DNA of 64,000 bases from KBS50 sp042434095 (GCF_042434095.1 NZ_JBHLUE010000026.1:372001-436000), one strand, 5' to 3'. Positions 9,998 to 18,799 are shown, numbered from the stretch's first letter. A program made the numbers and translations. The notes: generated by a model not told the origin, from the sequence alone.

Positions 9998-10043
9998 CCC
10001 GGCAGCCTAGTGACCGGTCGCCCGGACGACGCCGGCCGGCCGG

Positions 10044-10712
10044 TCACCGGGTCTCCGGCATGGCCACGGCCCGTGTCCGGAGGGGCTCCGGTGTGCGGGG
10101 ACGGCGCCTGATGAGGCGTTCGACCACGATCAGGTTGATGATCCAGCCCAGGGTCTGGCCGATCGGGATCATCGACGGCGCGCGTGCTCCGATGGACCCG
10201 GCGTCGGCCCCGCCGAACGGGATCTGGACCAGCAGCAGCACCGGGACCAGGATGCGGGCCGTCACGGCGAGGAAGGTGAGCGCGTAGTTGCGCATCATCC
10301 AGGCTCGGTGATCGGCGAAGTCACGCCGCCGGGCGGCCCGGTATGCGAGGCCGCCGGTGATCAGCCACAGCACGGCCGCCGTGCTCAGTCCGACCTGCGT
10401 GAGGAGCCGGTCGGACCAGATGGCGACCGGAATGGTGGCCAGCGCCGACGGCAGCACCCCGGCCAGCAGATAGACCCGCCCGATGGCCCGGTGGATTCGC
10501 CGGCGCGCCCGGACTCGCGGCATGAACTGCAGCGGGCCGAGCATCAGGGCCACCGTGGCGGTGAAGATGTGCGTCACGAGGACGGCGTAGCGCAGGCCGC
10601 CGCGCACGTCGATCCGGCTGTGGTCGATGTCGAGGCTGAGATACGGGTACGCGAGCACCAGTCCGAAAATGATTGCCACGATCAACAGCAGCCACGCCGT
10701 CGGTCTGCGCAT
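10044..10712 (-). CDS. DUF2306-family membrane protein
   Basis: This 222-residue protein has about six hydrophobic segments: WLLLIVAIIFGLVLAYPYL at the N-terminus and then the conserved DUF2306 pattern (VLVTHIFTATVALMLGPLQF, RRIHRAIGRVYLLAG, FADHRAWMMRNYALTFLAVTAR). The conserved His and Arg residues of the family (HIFTA, HRAIGR, HRAWM) are present. Function of the family is unknown. RBS GGGAGGA precedes the ATG. A palindromic operator related to the one at 35.0 kb lies about 185 bases upstream and may control this gene or the divergent hypothetical gene. Confidence 0.8.
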   Translation of the reverse strand: MRRPTAWLLLIVAIIFGLVLAYPYLSLDIDHSRIDVRGGLRYAVLVTHIFTATVALMLGPLQFMPRVRARRRIHRAIGRVYLLAGVLPSALATIPVAIWSDRLLTQVGLSTAAVLWLITGGLAYRAARRRDFADHRAWMMRNYALTFLAVTARILVPVLLLVQIPFGGADAGSIGARAPSMIPIGQTLGWIINLIVVERLIRRRPRTPEPLRTRAVAMPETR

Positions 10713-10895
10713 GACCCGGTCCTCCCATCGCCTGGCGCCATGATGTCGCGGCGGCGTGGCCGGGTCGTCCGTCGGAAAGCAACCATGGTCCTACGCAAAT
10801 CAACGTATCCGCCCCGGCCGGGCGGCGGCGCCGACGCCGCCGCCGGCCCGGAATGCGTCCCGTCGCGGGCGGGCGTCGCGCGGTTGCCAACAGCT

Positions 10896-10925
10896 ATGCC
10901 ATGCGGTACATGTACCACTCGGTAC
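10896..10925. promoter_or_regulatory. Tandem palindromic operator, relative of the 35-kb site
   Basis: GTACC-ACTC-GGTAC (10912-10925) is a clean inverted repeat. Two bases (AT) upstream is a degenerate copy ending ATGC-GGTAC (10896-10909). The same two-site, 2-bp-gap layout occurs as a perfect palindrome at 35027-35058. It lies in the 309-base gap between divergent genes. The rest of that gap holds a 10-bp GC hairpin (10821-10844) and no gene I can support. A TetR-like dimer pair is the probable binder; no such regulator gene sits next to it. Confidence 0.55.
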
Positions 10926-11021
10926 ATTGTGTCGTCGTGCGGTCCCCGGGCCCCGGCCATCGGGGCATCGCTCGGTAGTGAAGGACGGCGGCGGCTGTCC
11001 GGGAAGAGGAGGGCGGAAGGG

Positions 11022-11738
11022 ATGCCGACCAGCCGGCGCCAGCCAGCGACCTGGTGGGCGGTGGCCGTTGCCATCGCGGCCGTCCTGGTCATCGGCGGCC
11101 TCGCGTACCACCGGTCCACCACGCCCGACGCGGGACAGGTCCGCACGGCCGTCGACAACGCCGCCTACCAGTTGGAGCGGACGCCCGTCACCGGGCTGGG
11201 CTCGTACGACGTCACCGAGGCCCTATACCAGGGCAACCGCGGCGGGCGATCGGGCAATGTGGCCGCGTACCTGACCGTGACGGACGTCGGGCGGTCCGGC
11301 GACACCCGCTACTTCGAGATCACCAACCACGGCGGCGATCATCCGGTCTGCCTCGCGGTGACCGTCTCCGTTCAGCTGCTCGACGCGGGGCCGACCTTCC
11401 CGCGAACCTCGGTGACCGACGGCCGGTGCCAGCCGCCGTCACCGTCCGCCACGCCATCGCCGTCCCGGGGGAAGCCCGTCGGGTCTGCGGACGGTCGCGC
11501 AATCCTGGGCCCTGACGGTCGCCGCGGCCGTCGTCCGGTCGCGCTGACCAGACGCCCAGGGCGACGAGTGGATGCCCGCTCGGTCCCACTTGATCGACCG
11601 ACCCGGAGAACGGCCAGCCGGGCTGCCGGCACCGCTCTCCGGGCCGCCCGATCGGGACGACGACCGGATGTTCGTCAGCTCGGCAGGGTCACCTGGGCCG
11701 GGGTCGACCGCTGGTTGGTGGTGCCGTCGCCGAGCTGA
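11022..11738 (+). CDS. Hypothetical membrane-anchored protein
   Basis: The ATG at 11022 follows a purine-rich RBS (GGAAGG, four bases away). A short basic N-terminus leads into one membrane segment (TWWAVAVAIAAVLVIGGLAY, residues about 11-30), then an exported domain of about 100 residues (TAVDNAAYQLERTPVTG, YFEITNHGGDHPVCLAVTV) and a Ser/Pro-rich stretch. Residues after about 155 are Arg-rich and look unlike a folded domain. The frame overlaps the 3' end of the convergent RCC1 gene by 64 bases, so the true C-terminus may be shorter or frameshifted. I recognise no family. Confidence 0.5.
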   Translation: MPTSRRQPATWWAVAVAIAAVLVIGGLAYHRSTTPDAGQVRTAVDNAAYQLERTPVTGLGSYDVTEALYQGNRGGRSGNVAAYLTVTDVGRSGDTRYFEITNHGGDHPVCLAVTVSVQLLDAGPTFPRTSVTDGRCQPPSPSATPSPSRGKPVGSADGRAILGPDGRRGRRPVALTRRPGRRVDARSVPLDRPTRRTASRAAGTALRAARSGRRPDVRQLGRVTWAGVDRWLVVPSPS

Positions 11739-12889
11739 CCGGTGCCGTTGTAGCCCCAGCACCACAGGCTGGCGTCGGCGCGGAACCCGCAGACGTGGTA
11801 GCTGGCGACGAAGTCGCCCGTCCAGGTTGTGACGGCGCCGATCTGGCCCGGGGCGTACCGGTTGGTGGTGGTGCCGTCGCTCAGCTGGCCGGCCATGTTG
11901 TTGCCCCAGCACCAGAGGGTGCCGTCGGTGCGCGCCGCGCAGGTGGTGTCGAACGTCGCCTCGACCCGGGTCCAACTGGTTGCTGTGCCGACCTGGACCG
12001 GCGCGGTCTGGTAGCTGCCGCTCATGCCCAGCTGCCCGTACCCGTTCTCACCCCAGCACCACAGCGTGCCGTCGCCGCGGACGGCGCAGGTGTGCGCGTA
12101 GCCGGCGGTCACCCCGGTCCAGGTGGCGGCGGTGCCCACCCGGGTCGGCGTCGTCGCCGGCAGAAGCGTGCCGAGGCCCAGCTGCCCGCTCGAGTTGTCG
12201 CCCCAGCACCACAGCGAGCCGTCGGTGCGGGTGGCGCAGGTGTGCCCGAAGCCGGTCGTGACGCTCGACCAGGTGGTGGCCGTGCCCACCTGGATCGGGC
12301 TGGTCGCGGTGTAGGGGGAGGTGCCGCCCTGACCCAGCTGAGCCAGGCGGTTGAAGCCCCAGCACCACAGGGTGCCGTCGGTCCGGGTGGCGCAGGTGTG
12401 GCTGTCTCCGGCGCTGACGCTGGCCCAGGTGGTGGCGGCACCGACCTGCACCGGCGTGTTCCGGCTGGTGTACGTGCCATCGCCGAGCTGGCCCCGGCTG
12501 TTGCTGCCCCAGCACCACCGGGTTCCGTCGGTGCGGATTCCACAGGTGAAGCTGGTGCCGGCCTCGATCCGGGCCCAGTTGGTGGCCGTGCCGACGCGTA
12601 CCGGCGTGGTCCGGGCCGTGGTGGTGCCGTCGCCGACCTGGCCGCTGCCGTTGCTGCCCCAGCACCAGAGCGCGCCGTCGGCGCGGATGGCGCAGGTGTG
12701 GCCGTAACCGGCGGCCACCCGGGAGTCGGCGGCGGCCGTCAGCGCGGCGGTCAAGGAGCCACGGTCGGTGGGCCGGAGCGCGGCCGAGGCGTCCGGGCTC
12801 GCTGCGACGAGGCCGGCCAGACCGAGCGCGGCGATCGACGCCACCGCGAAGGCGAGTCGCAGGCGGCGGCGGAGGGGTTCATGAGGCAT
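11675..12889 (-). CDS. Secreted RCC1-repeat protein with paired cysteines in every repeat
   Basis: This is a 404-residue protein with a Sec signal peptide (LRLAFAVASIAALGLAGLVAA) followed by seven RCC1/BLIP-II-like repeats of about 51 residues, enough for one complete seven-bladed beta-propeller. Each repeat carries a pattern like HTCAIRADGALWCWGSN, so one Cys pair per blade, probably disulfides outside the cell. I chose the ATG at 12889 because GGAG lies six bases upstream; the ATG 12 bases earlier has no RBS. Such extracellular propellers bind proteins or carbohydrates; no catalytic motif is visible. The 289 bases upstream contain no gene. Confidence 0.88.
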   Translation of the reverse strand: MPHEPLRRRLRLAFAVASIAALGLAGLVAASPDASAALRPTDRGSLTAALTAAADSRVAAGYGHTCAIRADGALWCWGSNGSGQVGDGTTTARTTPVRVGTATNWARIEAGTSFTCGIRTDGTRWCWGSNSRGQLGDGTYTSRNTPVQVGAATTWASVSAGDSHTCATRTDGTLWCWGFNRLAQLGQGGTSPYTATSPIQVGTATTWSSVTTGFGHTCATRTDGSLWCWGDNSSGQLGLGTLLPATTPTRVGTAATWTGVTAGYAHTCAVRGDGTLWCWGENGYGQLGMSGSYQTAPVQVGTATSWTRVEATFDTTCAARTDGTLWCWGNNMAGQLSDGTTTNRYAPGQIGAVTTWTGDFVASYHVCGFRADASLWCWGYNGTGQLGDGTTNQRSTPAQVTLPS

Positions 12890-13178
12890 GGAGCACTCCA
12901 TCTGAACGAGGATCTGGTGACGTCCATCTCGCGCAGAACCCGGGGCGTCGCCGACACTGGGACACCTTCTGGCGCTCGGACAGGTCGCGCTGGCTCGCGG
13001 ACGGCGCCCATCCCGTCCGGACGAGCCGACTCCGGCTGACTCACGGCACTCGATCGCTCGGCGCCTTCATCCTCCGGTGGCGAGCGCGGTGAAGTCAATC
13101 GATTCGATGGTCGAAGAAGGACCTGCACGGCCCGGGGCCGTCCGGCCGAGCGGTCATCGGGCCCGGCGAGCGCTCGGG

Positions 13179-14195
13179 CTACGCGTACACGAGCAGGAGG
13201 TCGCTGGTGCCCGTGCCGCCGGGATAACCCGGCGGCCTGATCGGCATCAACGCCTGGCTGTTCAGGACGTAGAACCCGCCGCTGCCCGTGAGGCGGGGGG
13301 TCACCACCAGCATCTGCTCACCCATCGTGGTGTTGTTCGGTCGCACGATGTAGTCGCGTAGCAGCGTGAAGAGGTTCGTGTTCAGGTCCGCTACGCGCAA
13401 CGCCCGGTACGTACGCCGATCGGTGGCCCCGGCGGCATTGCGCCCGACGACCCGGACGAACTGGTTGCGCCACCTGGCCGGATTGTTGGTGATGGTGCTG
13501 TCGACGCTGTTGAGCTGACCCTGGATCCCGGAGAGGATCCCGGCCATGTGGATGTGCAACTGGTCCTGCATCCGGTCCCCGATCGAGTTGATGCCCAGGC
13601 CGATCTGGGGATAGTGCACATAGCCGGGCGCTCCCTGCTGGGCGTTGTTCCACGCGGCCAGCCAGTAGTTCGGTGCGGCGGGCGTGGCGATCCACGGGCA
13701 CTCGATGCCCTTGACGCGGCAACTGGGAACGGTCAGGTAGTCGTGGTCCGAACCGGAGCCCCCGTTGAAGATCACGTAGTCGAGGGTCGTGGAGAGGCAG
13801 CTGGGGAACGGTGGCCCTGGTTTCTGTCCCTCGCAGACCTGGACGGCCTCCCACAGGTAGACCCTGGGTCCGGTGTCGTTGACATAGCCGCAGTCGAACG
13901 ATTCCGCCGGGCAGTTCGCGCCGCCCGGTGGAGGTGGGGGAGTGGGCTCGGGCGTGGGTGGCCGGCATCCGTCGTCCGGCGGCCAACCGTCCGAGGGCCA
14001 GTCGCCCGACGGCCACCCGTTGGGCGGTCCACCGTGCGGTGGTGCGTCGACGGCGGGTGCGCCGCCGCCCGGCCCGGCGTCGGCCAGCACCCGGTCGGCG
14101 CCCAGCATGCCGAGAATTCCCGTGGCGCCGGCCACCCCGGAGAGCTTCACGAAGTTACGCCGGCGCATCTTCCCGTCCGCCCTGCTGCCGCTCAT
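13179..14195 (-). CDS. TAT-exported CDP-diacylglycerol pyrophosphatase-like (Cdh) protein
   Basis: This is a 338-residue protein. RRRNFVKLSG (residues 11-20) followed by an Ala/Gly hydrophobic stretch is a twin-arginine signal. A linker with imperfect Trp/Pro/Asp/Gly repeats (about 50-90) follows. Residues about 130-335 resemble the Cdh family, which cleaves CDP-diacylglycerol to CMP and phosphatidate: LTVPSCRVKGIECPW, PNYWLAAW, LGINSIGDRMQDQLHIHM, with the HIT-like His214-x-His216. A perfect AGGAGGG lies five bases before the ATG at 14195, which decides this start over a GTG two codons upstream. It is divergent from furA. Actual substrate not demonstrated. Confidence 0.75.
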   Translation of the reverse strand: MSGSRADGKMRRRNFVKLSGVAGATGILGMLGADRVLADAGPGGGAPAVDAPPHGGPPNGWPSGDWPSDGWPPDDGCRPPTPEPTPPPPPGGANCPAESFDCGYVNDTGPRVYLWEAVQVCEGQKPGPPFPSCLSTTLDYVIFNGGSGSDHDYLTVPSCRVKGIECPWIATPAAPNYWLAAWNNAQQGAPGYVHYPQIGLGINSIGDRMQDQLHIHMAGILSGIQGQLNSVDSTITNNPARWRNQFVRVVGRNAAGATDRRTYRALRVADLNTNLFTLLRDYIVRPNNTTMGEQMLVVTPRLTGSGGFYVLNSQALMPIRPPGYPGGTGTSDLLLVYA

Positions 14196-14383
14196 CGACA
14201 CCCTCCTGAGTTCCGGGACCGGGACGCCCCAGCCGGCTGTTCGCCCGCGCCGGTCAGAATGCGAAGGCCAGGCGCGAATTACCTGAGACTAGGACAAATA
14301 CCCCGAATCGGTACGATCGGTGTCGGTCGTCACCTGATCGGGTGGCTGCTTCCCCCGCGACGCCCGGCCCGTCCGCGCCAAAC

Positions 14384-14419
14384 TTGATTCGTTCCAAAAG
14401 AGTGGACTATGTTCGTGGC
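14384..14419 (+). promoter_or_regulatory. Leaderless furA-katG promoter
   Basis: TTGATT (-35, 14384-14389), an 18-base spacer and TATGTT (-10, 14408-14413) place the transcription start at or next to the furA ATG (14420), so the mRNA has no leader. The AT-rich spacer is where FurA proteins of this type bind in mycobacteria and streptomycetes. Autoregulation is inferred from that. Confidence 0.7.
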
Positions 14420-14875
14420 ATGGCGTCCGACTCCGAGGCTCGGCTGCGGGCGGCCTCGTTGCGGGTGACCCGGCCCCGGCTGGCCGTCCTCGCGGCGCTC
14501 CGCGACCACCCGCACGTCGACACCGACACGGTGCTCGACCTCGTCCGGGCCGATCATCCCACGGTCTCCCACCAGGCCGTCTATGACGTGCTGCGGGTGC
14601 TCACTGACGCCGGTCTGGTCCGGCGCATCCAGCCGGCCCGCGCCACGGCACGGTACGAGTTGCGGGTGGGGGACAACCACCACCACGTGGTGTGCCGCTC
14701 CTGCGGCGCCATCGCCGACGTCGACTGCGCCGTCGGCGACTCTCCCTGTCTGACCGCCTCCAACGATCACGGGTACGTGGTCGACGAGGCGGAGGTCGTC
14801 TACTGGGGCAGCTGCCCCGACTGCGCGACCGAGCGCACGTCCCAGCGATCCGCCAGTTCGGAAGGAAGCAGATGA
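14420..14875 (+). CDS. furA: Fur-family redox/metal repressor FurA
   Basis: This 151-residue protein is FurA, the peroxide-sensing Fur/PerR-type repressor of katG in actinobacteria. An N-terminal winged helix (LRVTRPRLAVLAAL, TVSHQAVYDVLRVLTDAGLV) is followed by the dimerisation/metal domain with HHHVVCRSCGAIADVDC and a C-terminal CPDC, two CxxC-type zinc sites. The ATG is seven bases after a -10 box, so it is probably leaderless. Its stop overlaps the katG start (ATGA), so the two are co-transcribed and translationally coupled. Peroxide would release repression of katG. Confidence 0.95.
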   Translation: MASDSEARLRAASLRVTRPRLAVLAALRDHPHVDTDTVLDLVRADHPTVSHQAVYDVLRVLTDAGLVRRIQPARATARYELRVGDNHHHVVCRSCGAIADVDCAVGDSPCLTASNDHGYVVDEAEVVYWGSCPDCATERTSQRSASSEGSR

Positions 14876-17148
14876 GCGACACCCAGGACAACGCACCGGC
14901 CAGCGCGCAGGGCGTGGACCGGATGGAGGCGGCCGGCTGCCCGGTCGCGCACGACTCCGTGACCGCGCAGGGCAGCGAGAGCGAGAACCCGGCGATCGAC
15001 TCGCCGACCACGAAGACCGGCGGTCGCCCGCGGAGCAACCGGGACTGGTGGCCCAACCAGCTGGACCTGTCGGTGCTGCACGCCCACTCCGCCAAGGGCA
15101 ACCCGCTGGGCGCGGACTTCAGCTACCCGAGGGAGTTCGCCAAGCTCGACGTCGAGGCGCTGAAGCGGGACATCACTCAGGTCCTCACCACCTCGCAGGA
15201 CTGGTGGCCGGCCGACTTCGGCCACTACGGCGGCCTGATGATCCGGCTGAGCTGGCACGCGGCCGGCACCTACCGGATCGAGGATGGCCGCGGCGGCGCC
15301 GGCGACGGCGGCCAGCGGTTTGCCCCGCTCAACAGCTGGCCCGACAACGCCAACCTGGACAAGGCCCGCCGGCTGCTGTGGCCGGTCAAGCAGAAGTACG
15401 GCCAGAAGGTCTCCTGGGCCGATCTGCTCGTGCTCGCCGGCAACGTGGCCCTGGAGTCGATGGGTTTCAAGACCTTCGGCTTCGGCTTCGGCCGCGAGGA
15501 CGTCTGGGAGCCCGAGGAGATCTTCTGGGGTCCGGAGGACACCTGGCTCGGCGACGAGCGCTACTCCTCGGACACGGAGATGGCCGCGGGTGTCGGGGCC
15601 ACCGAGATGGGACTCATCTACGTCAACCCGGAGGGGCCGCGCGGCAACGCCGACCCGGCCGCGGCCGCGCACTTCATCCGGGAGACCTTCCGCCGGATGG
15701 CCATGAACGACGAGGAGACCGTGGCCCTCATCGCCGGCGGTCACACCTTCGGCAAGACCCACGGCGCCGGCCCGGCCGACGACCACGTCGGCCCCGAGCC
15801 CGAGGGCGCGCCGCTGGAGAACCAGGGCCTGGGCTGGCTGAGCACGTACGGCAGCGGCAAGGGCGGTGACACGATCACCAGCGGCCTCGAGGTGACCTGG
15901 ACCGACCGGCCGACCCAGTGGAGCAACCGCTTCTTCGAGATCCTCTTCGGCTTCGAGTGGGAACTCACCACGAGCCCCGGCGGCGCCAAGCAGTGGGTCG
16001 CGAAGGACGCCGACGAGATCATCCCGGACGCGCACGACCCGGCGAAGAAGCACCGGCCGACGATGCTCACCACCGACCTGGCGCTGCGGGTGGACCCGAC
16101 GTACGAGAAGATCTCGCGCCGCTTCCTGCAGAACCCGGACGAGTTCGCGCTGGCCTTCGCCAAGGCCTGGTTCAAGCTGCTGCACCGCGACATGGGTCCG
16201 GTCAGCCGCTTCCTCGGCCCGTGGGTGCCGGAGGCCCAGCTGTGGCAGGACCCGCTGCCGGCGGTCGACCACGAGCTGGTCGGCGACGCCGACGTGGCCG
16301 CCCTCAAGGCCAAGGTGCTGGACTCCGGCCTCAGCGTCGCCCAACTGGTCTCCACCGCCTGGGCGTCGGCCGCCAGCTTCCGCTCGACGGACAAGCGCGG
16401 CGGCGCCAACGGCGCCCGGATCCGGCTGGAGCCGCAGCGCGGCTGGGAGGCCAACCAGCCCGAGCAGCTCGCGACGGTCCTGCAGACGCTGGAGGGGATC
16501 CAGCGGGAGTTCAACGCCGCCGGCGGCGCCACGATCTCGCTCGCCGACCTGATCGTGCTGGCCGGCTCGGCCGCCGTCGAGAAGGCGGCCCGGGACGCCG
16601 GAGTCGAGGTGACCGTGCCGTTCCGCCCGGGGCGTACGGACGCCACCCAGGAGCAGACCGACGTCGAGTCGTTCGCGGTCCTGGAGCCGCGCGCCGACGG
16701 GTTCCGCAACTACCTGCGGCCGGGCGAAAAGACCCAGCCGGAGGTGCTGCTGGTCGACCGCGCGTACATGCTCAGCCTGAGCGCGCCCGAGATGACCGTG
16801 TTGGTGGGCGGCCTGCGCGCGCTCGGGAACAACGTCGGCGGCACGACGCACGGCGTCCTCACCGACCGGCCGGGCGTGCTCAGCAACGACTTCTTCGTCA
16901 ACCTGCTCTCCCCGGGCACCCGGTGGAAGGCGTCGGAGTCCGACGAGCACGTGTACGAGATCCGCGACCTGGCCACCGACGAGGTGAAGTTCACCGCCAC
17001 CGCGGTCGACCTCATCTTCGGCTCGAACTCCCAGCTGCGGGCCCTCGCCGAGGTCTACGCCAGCGAGGACGCCCGGGAGAAGTTCGTGGCCGACTTCGTG
17101 CGGGCCTGGACCAAGGTCATGGAGCTGGACCGCTTCGACGTCGCCTGA
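14872..17148 (+). CDS. katG: Catalase-peroxidase KatG
   Basis: This 758-residue bifunctional haem enzyme breaks down hydrogen peroxide and also activates isoniazid in mycobacteria. The distal site is RLSWH (Arg125, Trp128, His129) and the proximal haem ligand is His291 in GGHTFGKTHGAG. The Met-Tyr-Trp cofactor needed for catalase activity is complete: Trp128, Tyr250 (GLIYVNPEGP) and Met276 (FRRMAMND), at the same spacing as M. tuberculosis residues 107, 229 and 255. The C-terminal duplicated peroxidase-like domain is intact. GGAAGG eight bases upstream is the RBS. It is under FurA control by position, and a terminator follows. Confidence 0.98.
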   Translation: MSDTQDNAPASAQGVDRMEAAGCPVAHDSVTAQGSESENPAIDSPTTKTGGRPRSNRDWWPNQLDLSVLHAHSAKGNPLGADFSYPREFAKLDVEALKRDITQVLTTSQDWWPADFGHYGGLMIRLSWHAAGTYRIEDGRGGAGDGGQRFAPLNSWPDNANLDKARRLLWPVKQKYGQKVSWADLLVLAGNVALESMGFKTFGFGFGREDVWEPEEIFWGPEDTWLGDERYSSDTEMAAGVGATEMGLIYVNPEGPRGNADPAAAAHFIRETFRRMAMNDEETVALIAGGHTFGKTHGAGPADDHVGPEPEGAPLENQGLGWLSTYGSGKGGDTITSGLEVTWTDRPTQWSNRFFEILFGFEWELTTSPGGAKQWVAKDADEIIPDAHDPAKKHRPTMLTTDLALRVDPTYEKISRRFLQNPDEFALAFAKAWFKLLHRDMGPVSRFLGPWVPEAQLWQDPLPAVDHELVGDADVAALKAKVLDSGLSVAQLVSTAWASAASFRSTDKRGGANGARIRLEPQRGWEANQPEQLATVLQTLEGIQREFNAAGGATISLADLIVLAGSAAVEKAARDAGVEVTVPFRPGRTDATQEQTDVESFAVLEPRADGFRNYLRPGEKTQPEVLLVDRAYMLSLSAPEMTVLVGGLRALGNNVGGTTHGVLTDRPGVLSNDFFVNLLSPGTRWKASESDEHVYEIRDLATDEVKFTATAVDLIFGSNSQLRALAEVYASEDAREKFVADFVRAWTKVMELDRFDVA

Positions 17149-17163
17149 TCCCGCTGCACCCAT

Positions 17164-17204
17164 ACCGCGCCCCGGTCGATCCTCGTGATTGACCGGGGCG
17201 CGGT
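17164..17204 (+). terminator. Rho-independent terminator after katG
   Basis: A 14-bp stem (ACCGCGCCCCGGTC at 17164-17177 with its complement at 17191-17204) can extend three more pairs inward and is followed by CTTTCC and GTTTT. It lies 15 bases after the katG stop. Confidence 0.85.
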
Positions 17205-17293
17205 CTTTCCGTTTTCGGCCGTTTAGCCCCCTGATGTCCATTTACCGGCCAGACTGGTTCCCGCCTCGCTGTCTAGGTTTGGTGGGAGATGTC

Positions 17294-18799
17294 ATGGCTG
17301 GCTGGCGGACCATGCGCGCCGTACGCCGTAGTTGGTGGTTGGTGTTGGTGGCACTGGTCGTCGGATCCGGGGTCGCCTGGGGCGTGACCGCCGCCGTCCC
17401 CCCGCGGTACGAGGCCGACACGGTCTTCCTGCTCTCGTCGACCGGGACCGGTCCGAGCGACGTCTTTCAAGGTGGCGCCTACGCGCGGGACCGCGCCGAC
17501 CTGTACGCCGACCTGGCCCACGGTGAGCGCCTCGCCGCCATGGTCGCCGCTCGGGACGGCATCGGCCTGACCGGTCCGCAGGTCCAGGGTCGGCTCAGCG
17601 CCCAGCGGACGGAGGACACGGCGCTGATCCGGGTGGCCGTCACCGACACCGACCGGGGTCGTACCGAACGCCTGGCGGAAGCGGTCAGCGAGGAGTTCGG
17701 CAAGCTGGTGGCGAAGCTCGAGACGCCGGCCGGCCACAAGTCGGCGCTGCTGCGCGCGGAACCGGTGGCCGGGCCGACGCTCAACCCGAACCCCGTCTTT
17801 CCGCGGCCGCTGCGCAACCTCGGCATCGGACTGTTGCTGGGTCTGGTGGTGGGCGTGCTCGCCGCGGCGGCACGGGAAACCTTCGACCGCACGGTCCGGG
17901 GCCCCGACCAGCTCGTCGAGGCGGCGATGGCCCCGGTGGTCGCCGTGGTGCCGCACCGCGGCTGGCCGTCGCGCCGGCCGGTGGTGGTCGACGCCGGCTA
18001 TCAGCCGGCGGCGGAGCCGTTCCGTCAGCTCCGGACCCGACTGAGCCACCGCGACGGCTCGATCCCGCACCAGGTTGTCGTGATCACCAGCCCGGTACCC
18101 CGGGACGGGCGATCCAGCACGGCGGCCAACCTGGCCCTGGCCTTCGCGGCGACCGGCAAGCGGGTGCTGCTGGTCGAGGCCGACTGGCGGACCCCGCGCG
18201 TCGGCCGCTATCTGGGGCTGGAACCGGGCGCCGGCCTGTCGGATGTGCTCGACGGGCGGCTCGACAGCGCCGGTGCCGTACGCCGGCTCGGGAACTCGAC
18301 GCTGTGGGTGCTGGCCGCCGGGACCAGCCCGAACAATCCCAGCGAGCTGCTCGACTCGCCGGCCATGGCTGAGCTGCTGCGCCGCGAGCGGAACGGGTAC
18401 GACGTGATCCTGATCGACACGCCACCCGTGCTGCCCGTCGCCGACGCCACGGTGCTGGCGGGCCACGCCGACGGCGTGGTGTTGGTGACCCGGGCCGGTC
18501 GCGTCACCGACGAGCAGGTTCGAGCCGCCGCCGAGATGCTGCGCGACGTGGGCGCCCGGGTGCTCGGATGCGTTCTCAACGACGTACGCCGGTGGGACGT
18601 CGCGGCCGGTCGGCACGCCGGCTACCGCTCCGGACCGCCCGCCGCGGCGGTCGTTCCACTCCAGCTGTCCGCGGCCACGGTGCCGCAGGCCGGCCCGGTG
18701 GCGCGGAACGGTACGGCGCCAGCGGAGACCGCAACCGCCCGCTCGGCATCGCCGGATCCGACCCCCGACGCTGGTCGTGGGCGCGGACCGGCCCGCTGA
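17294..18799 (+). CDS. Wzz-like chain-length determinant fused to a BY-kinase-like ATPase
   Basis: This 501-residue membrane protein starts the polysaccharide operon. The first TM is at about 14-34, a Wzz-type extracytoplasmic loop follows to about 170, and the second TM is at about 176-193. The cytoplasmic P-loop domain is of the CpsD/Wzc tyrosine-kinase class, with Walker A' VLLVEADWRTPR and Walker B YDVILIDTPPVLPVADA. Walker A is odd: SPVPRDGRSST instead of the usual PGEGKST, so the canonical Lys is Arg273. No Tyr-rich C-terminal cluster is present; the tail is Ala/Pro-rich. Kinase activity is therefore doubtful, but chain-length control is likely. Start chosen for GGGAG five bases before the ATG at 17294. 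Confidence 0.85.
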   Translation: MAGWRTMRAVRRSWWLVLVALVVGSGVAWGVTAAVPPRYEADTVFLLSSTGTGPSDVFQGGAYARDRADLYADLAHGERLAAMVAARDGIGLTGPQVQGRLSAQRTEDTALIRVAVTDTDRGRTERLAEAVSEEFGKLVAKLETPAGHKSALLRAEPVAGPTLNPNPVFPRPLRNLGIGLLLGLVVGVLAAAARETFDRTVRGPDQLVEAAMAPVVAVVPHRGWPSRRPVVVDAGYQPAAEPFRQLRTRLSHRDGSIPHQVVVITSPVPRDGRSSTAANLALAFAATGKRVLLVEADWRTPRVGRYLGLEPGAGLSDVLDGRLDSAGAVRRLGNSTLWVLAAGTSPNNPSELLDSPAMAELLRRERNGYDVILIDTPPVLPVADATVLAGHADGVVLVTRAGRVTDEQVRAAAEMLRDVGARVLGCVLNDVRRWDVAAGRHAGYRSGPPAAAVVPLQLSAATVPQAGPVARNGTAPAETATARSASPDPTPDAGRGRGPAR

